A program made the position numbers and the translations under genes. From NCBI RefSeq assembly GCF_015207825.1, contig NZ_JADEWC010000017.1:1-64000 (forward strand): DNA of 64,000 nucleotides, read 5' to 3'. Position 1 is the first letter of the stretch, and every line of letters begins with the position of its first letter. Source of the stretch: Cyanobacterium stanieri LEGE 03274 (GTDB taxonomy: Bacteria > Cyanobacteriota > Cyanobacteriia > Cyanobacteriales > Cyanobacteriaceae). Below are positions 9,501 through 19,421 of this stretch, piece by piece. Under the pieces are notes generated by a model, which saw only the letters and a list, made by a program, of their open reading frames with translations, did not search any database and was not told the origin of the DNA.

Positions 9501-9832
9501 AACCTCAATTTGGGATAATAATTATATCAAGTTCGGATAATTCGTTGTAAATAAATTGTACCCCAGTCCCACCATGTAATGAATCACACGGCTAATGGTA
9601 GTTCGTTCAATAAATTGAACTAAGATATTAATATTGCTAATTTGTAAGTGATCAAGCGGATTTTATAATTATTAGTCTGGTTTAGTATCATGCTTGACGA
9701 TAAAAACTTTACAACGGTTTTCAAATTTTTAAATAATAGCCAGAAATGGTTGAAAATATTTACCTTACCATTGCCCGTTGCCCATTCCCTATTCCCTACC
9801 TTAACTAAAAAATCTTATCTCGAACTCAGGTT
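9501..9832. mobile_element. MITE-like element with 18-bp imperfect inverted termini
   Basis: The left end AACCTCAATTTGGGATAA and the right end TTATCTCGAACTCAGGTT are inverted repeats matching at 14 of 18 positions. Inside are the palindromes common to this window (ACATGGTGGGAC on the reverse strand, and GTTCAATAAATTGAAC at 9605-9620) and a heptamer repeat at 9773-9800. It has no coding capacity. Related end sequences occur at about 1998, 4129, 21558 and 41165, so the family is dispersed. Confidence 0.55.
9773..9800. repeat. Heptamer tandem repeat (STRR type)
   Basis: Four 7-bp units GCCCGTT, GCCCATT, CCCTATT and CCCTACC, more diverged than the copies at 2255 and 15958. Confidence 0.6.
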
Positions 9833-9878
9833 AAAATAGTAGCTACAATTTTTTCATCAATGATTATCATTTGGCACC

Positions 9879-12113
9879 ATGGGTAAAAAATCATCATCCC
9901 CTGCAACAATAGATAAAATGGTAACGGGAGTTTTACAAACTATCCAAGCCCAATTTAATCTTCCTAAGTTAAAACAAGGTGCGATCGTTCCCAAAATAAT
10001 ACTTAAAAATGGTAGTAGTGGTAAAACCCACGAATATCCACTATTAGGAGAACGTTATATAATCGGTAGAAATAAAAATAGTTGTGATATTATTCTCCGT
10101 AACCCCATCATTAGTCAGATTCATTGTGCCGTTGAAAAAGATAAAAAAACCAATAGATTTAAGATAAAAGATTTACAATCCACCAATGGAATTTACCTGG
10201 GCAAAAAACGTTACCAATCAATTGCCCTACACCATAATGATACTGTCACCCTAGGGCCTCCAGAGTTAGAAGATGTCATAGAATTATATTTTGATAAACC
10301 CCCCTCCAAATTATCGTTAATTCTTCGCTACGGATTATTTACCATGGCGGGTTTTTTAATTCTCATCAGTGCCGTTGTGGCGGTGGCGTGGTCAAGATAT
10401 ACTGTTTATCCTATGCCCCAAGGTAATACTGGTGCCACCGTGGTTTATGGAGAAGATGGGGTAACACCCCTTGCCCCTCGTATTTCTTCCCCCCATCGAG
10501 AGTTAGAAAGATTAAGTGATTTTTCTCCTTATTTACCACAGGCGTTAATTGCTTCGGAAGATTCTCGCTATTATTGGCATTTTGGGGTTGATCCTGTGGG
10601 GGTTTTACGGGCTATCCTCATTAATACGGGAGATAGTGGGGTAAGACAGGGGGCAAGTACCATTACTCAGCAGTTAGCCCGTAGTTTATATCCTGAGGTG
10701 GGTAGGGAAAATACTATTGCACGGAAGGTGCGAGAAATGATTGTGGCGACTAAGTTGGAGGCTGTATATAGTAAAGATGAGATTATGAAGGGTTATCTCA
10801 ATCGGGTTTATTTGGGGATAAATCTTTATGGTTTTGAGGATGCGGCGAGATTTTATTTTGGCAAGTCAGCACGGGATGTGTCTATTGAGGAGGCGGCGGC
10901 GTTGGTGGCGATTTTACCTGCCCCTAATGCTTATAACCCTGTGCAGGATTATGATACAGCTTTAGGATTGCGTAATCGTGTCATTAGTCGTATGCTTTCT
11001 TTGAGTATGATAACAGAGGATCAGGCAAATAGTGCGAGAAGATCTCGCATTGAGATAACCCCCGAAGCAAGGGAGACTTTATCAAACACCATTGCCCCTT
11101 ATTTTTATAGTTATGTGTTTGATGAGGTGCGGATGTTGTTGGGGGCTGATTTGTTGCAGGAGGGGGATTTTATCATCGAAACGGGGTTAAATTTAGAGTA
11201 TCAAAGGGAGGCGGAAAATTCCCTTAAGGATTATATTAATACTAATGGATCTCGTTTTAATTTTGACCAAGGGGCGATCGCCACTATCAACAGTCAAACA
11301 GGAGAAATTGTTGCCCTAGTGGGGGGAAAAGACTTCCAAGAAAGTCAATTTAATCGAGCCACCCAAGCCCAACGACAAGCCGCCTCCACCTTTAAACTAT
11401 TCTCCTACGCCGCTGCCCTCGAGGCTGGAATCTCCCCCCATAAAACCTATTCTTGTGCCGCTTTACAATGGCAAGGGGTACAGTTTCGCCCCTGTAATAA
11501 CTTTTCTGCCCCCATTGATATGTTTGTGGGCATGGCAACTTCAGAAAATGCCGTGGCTTTACGCATTGCCCAAGATGTGGGCTTAAATAAGGTGGTGGCT
11601 ATTGCAAAAAAAATGGGTATAAATTCCCCCCTAAATCCTGTACCTGGTTTAGCCCTGGGGCAAAGTGAAGTCAACGTTTTAGAAATGACAGGGGCTTATG
11701 CCACTATTGCCAACCAAGGGGTATGGAATCGCCCCCACGCCATCAACGTCATTCGAGATGGCAGAGACTGCGAAAACGTAGATGAATATAATACCTGTAG
11801 GGAAGTATATCGTTTTAATCAAGGGGGTTATGAAAGTAAACAAGCTATTACTCCCCAAATTGCCCAAACCATGCACCAAATGTTTCAAAGGGTTGTTACT
11901 TCAGGCACTGGTAGAAATGCCAATATAGGTAGGGGGGAAGGGGGTAAAACAGGTACGAATTCCCAAGGTATTGACTTGTGGTTTATTGGTTATAGTCCTC
12001 AAGATAACCTCACCACAGGAGTATGGTTGGGCAATGATGATAATTCCCCCACTAGGGGAGGTAGTGCGCAGGCTGCTTCTTTATGGGGTAGTTATATGAG
12101 AAAATTACTTTAA
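9879..12113 (+). CDS. Class A penicillin-binding protein (transglycosylase/transpeptidase) with N-terminal FHA domain
   Basis: This protein polymerises and cross-links peptidoglycan. Domains in order are: a cytoplasmic FHA domain at about 47-125 (YIIGRNKNSCDIIL, NPIISQIHCAV, STNGIYL); one membrane helix at about 146-170; a GT51 glycosyltransferase at about 200-390 with the catalytic-Glu motif IASEDSRYYWHFGVDP, GASTITQQLAR and GYLNRVYLG; and a transpeptidase at about 460-740 with STFK (Ser503), SEN (555-557) and KTGTN (from Lys690). All catalytic motifs are intact. FHA domains bind phosphothreonine, so the enzyme may be controlled by a Ser/Thr kinase; this is inference. A repeat element ends 46 bp upstream. 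Confidence 0.95.
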   Translation: MGKKSSSPATIDKMVTGVLQTIQAQFNLPKLKQGAIVPKIILKNGSSGKTHEYPLLGERYIIGRNKNSCDIILRNPIISQIHCAVEKDKKTNRFKIKDLQSTNGIYLGKKRYQSIALHHNDTVTLGPPELEDVIELYFDKPPSKLSLILRYGLFTMAGFLILISAVVAVAWSRYTVYPMPQGNTGATVVYGEDGVTPLAPRISSPHRELERLSDFSPYLPQALIASEDSRYYWHFGVDPVGVLRAILINTGDSGVRQGASTITQQLARSLYPEVGRENTIARKVREMIVATKLEAVYSKDEIMKGYLNRVYLGINLYGFEDAARFYFGKSARDVSIEEAAALVAILPAPNAYNPVQDYDTALGLRNRVISRMLSLSMITEDQANSARRSRIEITPEARETLSNTIAPYFYSYVFDEVRMLLGADLLQEGDFIIETGLNLEYQREAENSLKDYINTNGSRFNFDQGAIATINSQTGEIVALVGGKDFQESQFNRATQAQRQAASTFKLFSYAAALEAGISPHKTYSCAALQWQGVQFRPCNNFSAPIDMFVGMATSENAVALRIAQDVGLNKVVAIAKKMGINSPLNPVPGLALGQSEVNVLEMTGAYATIANQGVWNRPHAINVIRDGRDCENVDEYNTCREVYRFNQGGYESKQAITPQIAQTMHQMFQRVVTSGTGRNANIGRGEGGKTGTNSQGIDLWFIGYSPQDNLTTGVWLGNDDNSPTRGGSAQAASLWGSYMRKLL

Positions 12114-12165
12114 ATGGCTTTTTTCTCGTAAAAGTGCGTCTTTATTTTAAATATTGAAAAAACTT

Positions 12166-12384
12166 TTATTCTACTTTTTCAAAATATTGATTTTCTAACA
12201 AAAAGGCTTTTTGGGTAAAACGAATTGCCCAATATCCGCTTGGTTTTGGTGATAAAATAATTCCTTCTTCGCCTATGGCTATTTCTGAGGCTGATTTTAG
12301 CATGGGCATGGGTTCAGCTGTTTTGAGGTATGGAGGTAATTTTGTTACCCTAATTTTGTCCCCTACTTTTAATGTTTGTTCCAT
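12166..12384 (-). CDS. Small DUF3148-type protein (SH3-like fold)
   Basis: The 72-residue protein contains VGDKIRVTKLPPYLKTAEPMPMLK, then GEEGIILSPKPSGYWAIRF and FLLENQYFE. The PPYLKTAxPMPMLR core and the small beta-barrel-like pattern fit the DUF3148 family of cyanobacteria and plants. Its function is unknown to me. It is convergent with the PBP gene (52 bp between the stops). Family assignment is from memory of the motif. Confidence 0.75.
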   Translation of the reverse strand: MEQTLKVGDKIRVTKLPPYLKTAEPMPMLKSASEIAIGEEGIILSPKPSGYWAIRFTQKAFLLENQYFEKVE

Positions 12385-12576
12385 TTTTTCTAGTGTTTAA
12401 TTTATCTTTGTAACTTGGATTTTAATTAGGGTGCGCTGATCAAAAATATCCTATCTAATTAGTAAATTCTACCATTATTCACGGTATAATCAATGACGTA
12501 GCTAAGGATTAATATTCAATAAATTGAACAAAAAGTTATATTTTGATTTACGGATTTAGTATAAATTATTAAAAAA

Positions 12577-13812
12577 TTAGTTTAAAAATAAAATAATAGC
12601 TTGTAAAGCACCAATAAAAAATCCTAAAATTCCTCCTAAATTAACGATCGCCTGTAGCTCACTTTTAACAATAGATTGAGTGGCATTTTCTAACTGTTCG
12701 GGGGAAGTATCTTTGATACGATCAATAATGACTTGATCTATGGCTAAAATAGGGATTGCTTGGGTGACAATTTTTTCTAAATCTTCTTCTAAATACCTTT
12801 CCAAAATTAAGGCTAATTCTTTACTCACAACCCCCAGGGAACTATTAACCACGGTGGAGGATTGGAGACGACTAATAATTAAAATTGAAACCTTATCCCA
12901 ATCAATAGAAGCACTAAAATCCTGTAAAAAATCTACCCCTTTTTCTTGAATATATTCCCTAACAATTTTTCCTGTAGTTTGTCTCAATTGTTTAACAGTG
13001 GCTACGGGTAAATTTTGTAAAGATAAGGTAAGAAAAAATTCCTTTAAACGGGTTCTAACTTCTAAAGATAATAATATTTCTTTGATGCGTAAATTAGCGG
13101 TTTCTTTTTCATCTAAACAAAAAGTTCTTAACCTTTGTAAGCTATTTTTTACCCCGAACAAATTAGCCACTACCCAATAAGTACCGCTAGTTTTTTCCCT
13201 AAATCCCTCATCGATAACAGTTATGTTTCTGTCTGTCAAAAAATTAACTAAATTTTCCCGTAAAAAATCGGGAGAGAATACAGCCTTTAATAACCAGTCT
13301 GATAGTTGTCTGGCTTGATTTTCCGTTAAAGTAAATTCTAATAAAATACGGTCAAAAATTTGATCTATTTGAGCTTGAAAAAAATTCTCTTTTCTGGCTA
13401 AGGCTCTTAATAATTTCGGGAAAGATTCTCCAAATAAATCCCTTAAAATATCGGCTAAAATTCGAGCAGTTTTATTTTCTTTATCCTCCTTAATTTGCTT
13501 TAATGCTAACTGTAATAACCAAACGATCGCCCCTTCAACCCTTTCAGTTTGTAATAATCTTTTAGCTAACTTTTGTAACTCTGAAGGAGTCAAAAGAGAA
13601 CCCATAATAGTATCAGAAACCCTTTTAGCTAATCTTTCTTGATTTCGGGGAATTAAACCGGGGGTAAAAGGAAGTCTTTTTTTGAAAATAAATACGGGGC
13701 GATAAGGTCGAAATAGCATATTAATGGCTAAATCGTTGGTAAAATAACCTATTACTGCTCCTGCGACGGGGGGTAAAGCGTATTGCCACCAGTTATTGAA
13801 TCCTAAAAACAT
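12577..13812 (-). CDS. DUF445 family membrane protein
   Basis: The 411-residue protein begins [21 protein letters not shown], a membrane segment, and has the DUF445 feature [14 protein letters not shown] followed by [21 protein letters not shown] long helical middle leads to a C-terminal hydrophobic segment ([20 protein letters not shown], about 390-409). Family members are conserved inner-membrane proteins without a settled function. It stands alone on the minus strand, with menG 166 bp upstream on the same strand. Confidence 0.88.
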   Translation of the reverse strand: MFLGFNNWWQYALPPVAGAVIGYFTNDLAINMLFRPYRPVFIFKKRLPFTPGLIPRNQERLAKRVSDTIMGSLLTPSELQKLAKRLLQTERVEGAIVWLLQLALKQIKEDKENKTARILADILRDLFGESFPKLLRALARKENFFQAQIDQIFDRILLEFTLTENQARQLSDWLLKAVFSPDFLRENLVNFLTDRNITVIDEGFREKTSGTYWVVANLFGVKNSLQRLRTFCLDEKETANLRIKEILLSLEVRTRLKEFFLTLSLQNLPVATVKQLRQTTGKIVREYIQEKGVDFLQDFSASIDWDKVSILIISRLQSSTVVNSSLGVVSKELALILERYLEEDLEKIVTQAIPILAIDQVIIDRIKDTSPEQLENATQSIVKSELQAIVNLGGILGFFIGALQAIILFLN

Positions 13813-13978
13813 TAATTCTTGTTGATAACTGTTTTTTCTTGCTTTCTTTTATTATTTAAATAAATAGATTTGCAAAATTAATGATGATATTTGATGGTTA
13901 AAAAATTCTCACAAGGGGCTTATGCCTTCTGGATAAATTTATTTAATATTTTAACTTTTCAAATAAAAATTTTATTAG

Positions 13979-14686
13979 TTATTTTGTTAATACTAAGACC
14001 CCCATTATACCACCAGCTAGGGGGTAATGGATAGCCGAATTAAATCCCGCTTTTTGTCCTAATTTTATTTGTTCCTCACCACAGGGAAATCGGTCTAAAC
14101 TGGGATTAATATAAGCATATTCAGCCGTTGAGCCAAAATATTGAGCCATATTAACCACAATATTATCTATATACCATCTTTGGGCTTGGGCTAATAGGGA
14201 ATCAGAAGGGCGATGAAAATCAAGAATGGCGACTTTAGAGTTAGGTTTCAAAACTCGGTGGATTTCTTGGAGGGCCAGGGGTATATCAACAACGTTTCTG
14301 AGTCCATAACCCATGGTGGCACAGTCAAAGGTATTGTCATCAAAGGGGAGAGTTAAAACGTCACTTTCTATCCAAGTTATATTATTGATAGAGGGTTTTT
14401 GTTGTTGTTTTTCTTGGGCAACGGCAAGGAGTTGGGGGGAGAAGTCAACGCCGTAAACTTTGCCGTGGGTGATTTGTTTTGCTAATAAAAAAGTAAGATC
14501 ACCTGTACCACAACAGAGGTCTAAACCTTGATGATGGGGTTGGGCGTTGCTCCATTTTACCGCCATTTTTTTCCAAACATGGTGAACCCCAAAACTAAGC
14601 CAGTTATTCATTTGGTCGTAGATAGGGGCAATGTTGTTAAAGATGTTTTGAATTTCTTTATCAGTGGGTTTGGTGGATGATGTCAT
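13979..14686 (-). CDS. menG: 2-phytyl-1,4-naphthoquinone (demethylphylloquinone) methyltransferase, MenG/UbiE family
   Basis: A SAM-dependent methyltransferase that makes the final methylation in phylloquinone synthesis (plastoquinone methylation uses a different enzyme in cyanobacteria). The SAM-binding motif is LDLCCGTGDLTFLL, followed by YGVDFSPQLL, SDVLTLPFDDNTFD and MGYGLRNVVD, all typical of UbiE/MenG. The N-terminus IFNNIAPIYDQMNNWLSFG is also diagnostic. The length of 235 residues is normal. MenC, another enzyme of the same pathway, is encoded at 41430-42536. Confidence 0.93.
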   Translation of the reverse strand: MTSSTKPTDKEIQNIFNNIAPIYDQMNNWLSFGVHHVWKKMAVKWSNAQPHHQGLDLCCGTGDLTFLLAKQITHGKVYGVDFSPQLLAVAQEKQQQKPSINNITWIESDVLTLPFDDNTFDCATMGYGLRNVVDIPLALQEIHRVLKPNSKVAILDFHRPSDSLLAQAQRWYIDNIVVNMAQYFGSTAEYAYINPSLDRFPCGEEQIKLGQKAGFNSAIHYPLAGGIMGVLVLTK

Positions 14687-14893
14687 ACTAAGTCCTATTT
14701 TAATAATATACCAATATAGGTTAAGGCAGGAAACGGGAAACAGGGAACAGATAATAATGTTTTATTCTCAATTGTCAGACGGTGGATAATACTAAACTTT
14801 ACTAATCGGATTTGCTGTCATGGAGTTTGTTTGGAATTAACTGGCTTTTTCGGTATGATTCGATCTAGTGTATCGATTTTTGATTTGTGATGA

Positions 14894-14900
14894 GGGAGGT
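14894..14900 (+). promoter_or_regulatory. Ribosome binding site that decides a TTG start
   Basis: GGGAGGT lies six bases before an in-frame TTG at 14907 and is the strongest Shine-Dalgarno match near this gene. The ATG at 14868 upstream has no such site. Confidence 0.6.
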
Positions 14901-14906
14901 ATTCGG

Positions 14907-15908
14907 TTGACTTTTGTGGAATCAAGGATTAAGGTGGCGGATGATTTATCTTTGTCTGTGATGGGTTGTGGCACTTGGGCTTGGGGAAATCAGTTTTTGT
15001 GGGGTTATACTCCCGAGATGGATGGGGAGTTACAGAGGGTTTTTAATTTGATGGTGTCGCAGGGGGTGACTTGGTTTGATACGGGGGATTCTTATGGCAC
15101 GGGGAAATTTAGTGGGCGCAGTGAGTCTCTTTTGGGTCGGTTTGTGGCAGAATATGAGGGGGAACATTGGGGGGATATTGCGATCGCCACTAAACTAGCG
15201 GTATATCCTTGGCGTTTAACTCCTCAATCCATGGTCAAAGCCTGTGAAAAATCAGCTCAAAGACTGCAAAAACCTGTGGATTTGGTACAGTTACACTGGC
15301 CCCCTACCAAGTATTTTCCATGGCAAGAAAAGCCCCTTTTAGAAGGGTTGGCGAGGTTATATCATCAGGGTAAGGTAAGGGCGATCGGTTTGTCTAATTA
15401 TGGCCCTGATAATTTACTCAAAGCCCATCAGTTTTTTCAAGCCCAAGGGGTGAAAATTAGTACGTTGCAGGTACAATATTCTTTACTTTCTACCTATGCC
15501 ATTTCTGAGTTAGGGTTAAAAGATTTATGTCGGGAGTTGGACATCAAAATTATCGCCTATAGCCCCCTAACGTTGGGTTTATTGACGGGAAAATATGGTT
15601 TAGATACTCCACTACCTAAAGGCTCTCGACGCTTCTTATTTAAGCAATTATTACCCAGTATTCAACCTCTTTTGGATCGGCTAAGGGCGATCGCCCTTAA
15701 CAACGGCAAAACCATGGCACAAGTAGCCATCAATTGGTGTATTTGTCAGGGTACAATCCCCATTCCGGGAGCAAAAAACCTGCAACAAGCCCAAGACAAT
15801 ATAGGGGCGCTGGGGTGGCGTTTGAGTAATCAAGAAGTAAAAGAATTAGAACAAATTGCCCTTAATTTGGATAGAAAAATGATCCAAAATATATTCCAAA
15901 CCAGTTAA
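14907..15908 (+). CDS. Aldo/keto reductase
   Basis: An NADPH-dependent oxidoreductase of the AKR superfamily (TIM barrel). The catalytic tetrad can be traced: Asp in FDTGDSYG with the Tyr two residues on, Lys in IATKLAVYPW and His in LVQLHWPPT. The cofactor region NWCICQGTIPIPGAKN is also present. I prefer the TTG start at 14907 because of the Shine-Dalgarno sequence GGGAGGT; an in-frame ATG at 14868 would add 13 residues. The substrate is unknown. Downstream is the 133-bp duplicated segment. Confidence 0.9.
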   Translation: MTFVESRIKVADDLSLSVMGCGTWAWGNQFLWGYTPEMDGELQRVFNLMVSQGVTWFDTGDSYGTGKFSGRSESLLGRFVAEYEGEHWGDIAIATKLAVYPWRLTPQSMVKACEKSAQRLQKPVDLVQLHWPPTKYFPWQEKPLLEGLARLYHQGKVRAIGLSNYGPDNLLKAHQFFQAQGVKISTLQVQYSLLSTYAISELGLKDLCRELDIKIIAYSPLTLGLLTGKYGLDTPLPKGSRRFLFKQLLPSIQPLLDRLRAIALNNGKTMAQVAINWCICQGTIPIPGAKNLQQAQDNIGALGWRLSNQEVKELEQIALNLDRKMIQNIFQTS

Positions 15909-15922
15909 TAAATTATATGGCA

Positions 15923-16055
15923 TTGGTGAATTAAGGTATGATTTCTTGTTGAGGAAGGGAACAGGGAACGGGGAATAGGGAACAGTTATAATATTTAGAA
16001 GTCTTAGTTTTTTGTGTAATTCAATAATGTTTCATACTCAAAATCAGCAATGCCA
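15923..16055. repeat. 133-bp duplicated intergenic segment, copy 1
   Basis: From TTGGTGAATTAAGGTATGAT to CAAAATCAGCAATGCC this segment is identical to 37370-37501 except for one extra T in the run at about 16019-16022. It contains four heptamers (15958-15985) and no ORF. It fills most of the gap between the aldo/keto reductase and the mannosidase stop. Confidence 0.9.
15958..15985. repeat. Heptamer tandem repeat (STRR type)
   Basis: Four 7-bp units GGAACAG, GGAACGG, GGAATAG and GGAACAG, the reverse-strand form of the repeat at 2255-2278, inside the duplicated segment. Confidence 0.75.
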
Positions 16056-16073
16056 ATCAAAAGTTTGCCAGTT

Positions 16074-19000
16074 TTAACCATTACCCATTTTCCTTAAACT
16101 ATAACTAGCAATTTCAGAAGGTTTAATATAGTTTAAGTTGTCTTCATCAAGGGGATTTTCTAAGATATTAACCTTATGTTCAATGGTTAAATCTAAACTA
16201 TTTTGTAAATCAAAGTTGCTAACCCGATGGGCAGATTCATAAAAACGCAAAATTACTTGATTTTTATCATCATATCCCTGTTTAAAACAAGTTAAAATCA
16301 GATTATCAGAGCCTAAATTTAAAAACTCCTGTTCAGGGGGAAAAATGTCAAAATGGTGTTCATTTTCCGCCAAAACTACTACTTGTAAAGGTACATTTAA
16401 TTCATAGCCTTTATTAACTGTTTTAGCCTCTTGCCAACCCTGATGATGGGGATAAATAGCATAATTGAAATTATGCACCATCATATCAGAAGTAGCGTCA
16501 GGCCATTTAGGGCTACGTAACAAACTTAGTCTAATTTGATTTGGCTTAAAATCATGACCATATTTACCATTGTTAAGTAAACTTACTCCATATTCGTTGT
16601 TACTTAAATCAACCCAATGATGGGCGCAGATTTCCCATTTGGCTTTTTCTAGGGCAGTTTTTGGATTAGTGGGATATTCCATTACGGCGCAGGGGGTTTC
16701 ATAACAAGCTGTTGGGCTATTAAAATTGAGGGGAAAGTTAACTTTTAAGAGAGTATATTCTTCTTGCCAATCAATGGTATTTTCTATATGAATTATGGGG
16801 CTATGGGAGTATAAGATATATTTTTGAGTAAAGGTTGATTTATTATATTTTTTGACGACTTCTATGATTTGTCTTAATGCTCCTTTTTCTAAACATTTTA
16901 TCTCTGTTAATCTGGGATTTGGTAAGGGTTTTTGTTCATAATTAGGATCAATATTCCAAGCATCCCAATATTGTCCTTTATCTTCAAATAGTTGTAGTTC
17001 GTTGGCTTCTTGATTAATGATTTCTTTATTTATTTGATAATCATAAATATTAACAATATTTCCTGTTTTTGGATTTATTTTTGCGGTTATATATTCATTT
17101 TCTAATATAAAATCTGTAGTTATAATTTCATCTGGTTGAACTTCTTCTATGGGAGATAAAATTAATTGAGTATAGCCTATTTTTGGAATATCATTAACTA
17201 ATACTAATAGTTTATTTTCTTTACTGATTTGGGTTATTAATATATTGCCTTCTCCATCTTCTACTTGATATTTATTGCCTTCTATATCAATTTCTATGAT
17301 TTCTGAGCGTTGCCAGTTTAAACTATTAAAAATTACTACTCTTTTTTCTCCTTTTGATAATACTCTTTTTTTATTATCAATATTAAGGGCGATCGCCCTT
17401 AGACAATCATTTAAAATTAATTCACCTTCTTTAATTACTTCATTCCAAATTTGATTAGCTTCAGTAAAAACAGGAGTAATCGAAGTACCGGGTAAAATAT
17501 CATGAAATTGATTTAATAATATTTTTCGCCATAAATCATCAATTTTATGTTGACTACCAACAATAGTGCTATTGATTAAACTATACTTTTTATTTAAAAT
17601 AGTAATAATAGTTAAAAACAATTCAGCCTGAAAAAGTAGTTTTTCAGAATATCTATTAAAATATTTTTGCTCTCCATGGGTAGTATAACAACCTCGATGT
17701 AACTCCAAATATAACTCCTCATCCCACAAAGGAATATCATCACCCAATTGATGACTAATCTTATCTAAATAATCTTCCGCCCTAGCAAAAGTAACTTGTG
17801 GAAAAAAGGGAGAATCATCATAACGTTTCACTACATCTAACATATCACGGGTTGGACCCCCTCCATGATCACCCACCCCAGGCAACCAAAAAATATCCTT
17901 TAACCCTGTCTGTTTTTCCCAAGCCACACTGTAATCACTCATTACTACTGGATTAGTATTCATTACCCCCGCAATATTGGGGGGAGACATGGTGGTAAAA
18001 ATACGACTACCATCGGGAGATTGCCACCAAAAACAACCATGGGGAAACTTGTTGGTATCATTCCAATGTAATTTGCCTGTGACAAAATAATCAATTTCCC
18101 CTAACTTCATAATTTGTGGCATTTGGGCAGGAAAACCAAAACTATCGGGTAACCATGCTACTCGATTATATTTTGTAAATTTTTCTTGAAAATATTTTTG
18201 TCCATATAATATTTGTCTAATTAATGATTCTCCACTAATTAAATTAACTTCTGGTTCAACCCACATTCCTCCTAATATTTCCCATGTGTTATTTTTTACT
18301 TTAGTTTGAATTTGATTAAATAATGATTTATTATGGTTTTCTATCCACTCATATAAATAAGCCGTAGTATGTCCAAAAGTTAATTGAAAAGTATTTTTTT
18401 GTAAATTTAATACAGAGTTAAATGTTCGTTGGGCAACGTCATAAGTTTCGTCCATTGTCCATAACCAAGCCATATCTAAATGGGCATGACCTAATAAATA
18501 AAAGTTTCTTTCTTTGATAATTTCTGAAAGGGATAATAGTTTATTTCTAAACTCTATTAAGGATTTATTAAATATATCTTGATTTTTAATATTACCCCAA
18601 TCGATAATTTTTAAACTATCATTGATAGTGGTTTTATATTCAGGGTAGAAATTATTAATATATTGTGATAAAACTGTTAGTTCATTGGCAACTAAACTAG
18701 GATCAACTTTATTATAGTTGCTTTCATAAAGACAACGAGAAATCATTAATCCCCCAATATCATGACCAGGACTTGTTAATTTTAAACTAATAATAAATTC
18801 CTGCTCACATTGAGCATTATTAGTAACTAAAACTCGGCTAGAGGAGTCGAATAAATCTCCCTCACAAACCAATGTACCATCAATAAATATTTGAGCTGAT
18901 TTGGCCCACCATGTTAAATTAATACGTAGAGATAAGTTATTTAAGGGATAATGATTAAGATGATGAGGAATAGTTACTTTTTGAATAAACCAGCGCACCT

Positions 19001-19184
19001 TATCCCCTTTTTCCCATACTAAATATCTTTTTTCGTTGGGGATAGCCTGTTGCCAATTATCATCGATATATATGGGAGGATGATTTAAATTTTGGTCAGT
19101 AAAAAACCAATTATTTTGTATATCTAATTCTGTCAGATTTCTGAGGTTATTAATGGTTTGCTCTAAGGAGATATTTTGGGTCAT
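16074..19184 (-). CDS. Glycoside hydrolase family 38 alpha-mannosidase
   Basis: A retaining, zinc-dependent alpha-mannosidase. LLGHAHLDMAWLWTMDETY (about 230-248) carries the zinc-binding His-x-Asp. WLPDSFGFPAQMPQIMK carries the probable nucleophile Asp. Another conserved stretch is GVGDHGGGPTRD. The N-terminal about 200 residues are a beta domain with a galactose-binding-like look (YLVWEKGDKVRWFIQKVTIP), and the C-terminal 400 residues are the GH38 beta domains. The 1036 residues match the 2C1/Ams1-like group. No signal peptide is seen, so it is probably cytosolic. Its substrate may be an internal glycan or glycolipid. No sugar transport genes flank it. Confidence 0.93.
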   Translation of the reverse strand: MTQNISLEQTINNLRNLTELDIQNNWFFTDQNLNHPPIYIDDNWQQAIPNEKRYLVWEKGDKVRWFIQKVTIPHHLNHYPLNNLSLRINLTWWAKSAQIFIDGTLVCEGDLFDSSSRVLVTNNAQCEQEFIISLKLTSPGHDIGGLMISRCLYESNYNKVDPSLVANELTVLSQYINNFYPEYKTTINDSLKIIDWGNIKNQDIFNKSLIEFRNKLLSLSEIIKERNFYLLGHAHLDMAWLWTMDETYDVAQRTFNSVLNLQKNTFQLTFGHTTAYLYEWIENHNKSLFNQIQTKVKNNTWEILGGMWVEPEVNLISGESLIRQILYGQKYFQEKFTKYNRVAWLPDSFGFPAQMPQIMKLGEIDYFVTGKLHWNDTNKFPHGCFWWQSPDGSRIFTTMSPPNIAGVMNTNPVVMSDYSVAWEKQTGLKDIFWLPGVGDHGGGPTRDMLDVVKRYDDSPFFPQVTFARAEDYLDKISHQLGDDIPLWDEELYLELHRGCYTTHGEQKYFNRYSEKLLFQAELFLTIITILNKKYSLINSTIVGSQHKIDDLWRKILLNQFHDILPGTSITPVFTEANQIWNEVIKEGELILNDCLRAIALNIDNKKRVLSKGEKRVVIFNSLNWQRSEIIEIDIEGNKYQVEDGEGNILITQISKENKLLVLVNDIPKIGYTQLILSPIEEVQPDEIITTDFILENEYITAKINPKTGNIVNIYDYQINKEIINQEANELQLFEDKGQYWDAWNIDPNYEQKPLPNPRLTEIKCLEKGALRQIIEVVKKYNKSTFTQKYILYSHSPIIHIENTIDWQEEYTLLKVNFPLNFNSPTACYETPCAVMEYPTNPKTALEKAKWEICAHHWVDLSNNEYGVSLLNNGKYGHDFKPNQIRLSLLRSPKWPDATSDMMVHNFNYAIYPHHQGWQEAKTVNKGYELNVPLQVVVLAENEHHFDIFPPEQEFLNLGSDNLILTCFKQGYDDKNQVILRFYESAHRVSNFDLQNSLDLTIEHKVNILENPLDEDNLNYIKPSEIASYSLRKMGNG

Positions 19185-19421
19185 AATTTAAACTATTTTA
19201 GATAATAATTTAAGGGCGATCGCCCCTAAGATAATAAAAAACCTATAGACAAATAAAAACTAACAATAATAAAGATAACAAAAAATATTAAATCAAAAAT
19301 AAGATAAACAAACTAAATTAGTAACCATAAAAAGAAAATTAATTTTTTTATCGTAAAAGCAAAAAAATCAAGTAGCTATGTCAAACTATATATATAAGGG
19401 CAAAATAAAAGGAGCAAAACC
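19185..19421. promoter_or_regulatory. Divergent AT-rich promoter region
   Basis: This 237-bp region separates the divergent mannosidase and stress-protein genes. It is very AT-rich, contains an extended HIP1 palindrome GGGCGATCGCCC at 19213-19224 and, near the stress gene, TATATATAAGGG (19389-19400) as a possible -10 region, followed by the ribosome site AAAGGAGCAAAACC before ATG 19422. No conserved operator is evident. Confidence 0.4.

Larger units (their letters stand above)
9425..9878. other. 454-bp intergenic region occupied mostly by a repeat element
   Basis: No gene is supported. Most of the gap (9501-9832) is a repeat element with imperfect inverted ends, leaving only 46 bp between its right end and the PBP start at 9879. 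The PBP promoter must therefore lie within or just after the element. Confidence 0.7.

Noticed and set aside
19213-19224. GGGCGATCGCCC as a terminator of the mannosidase gene
   Set aside because: It lies upstream of the mannosidase start and has no T tract; it is an extended HIP1 site.
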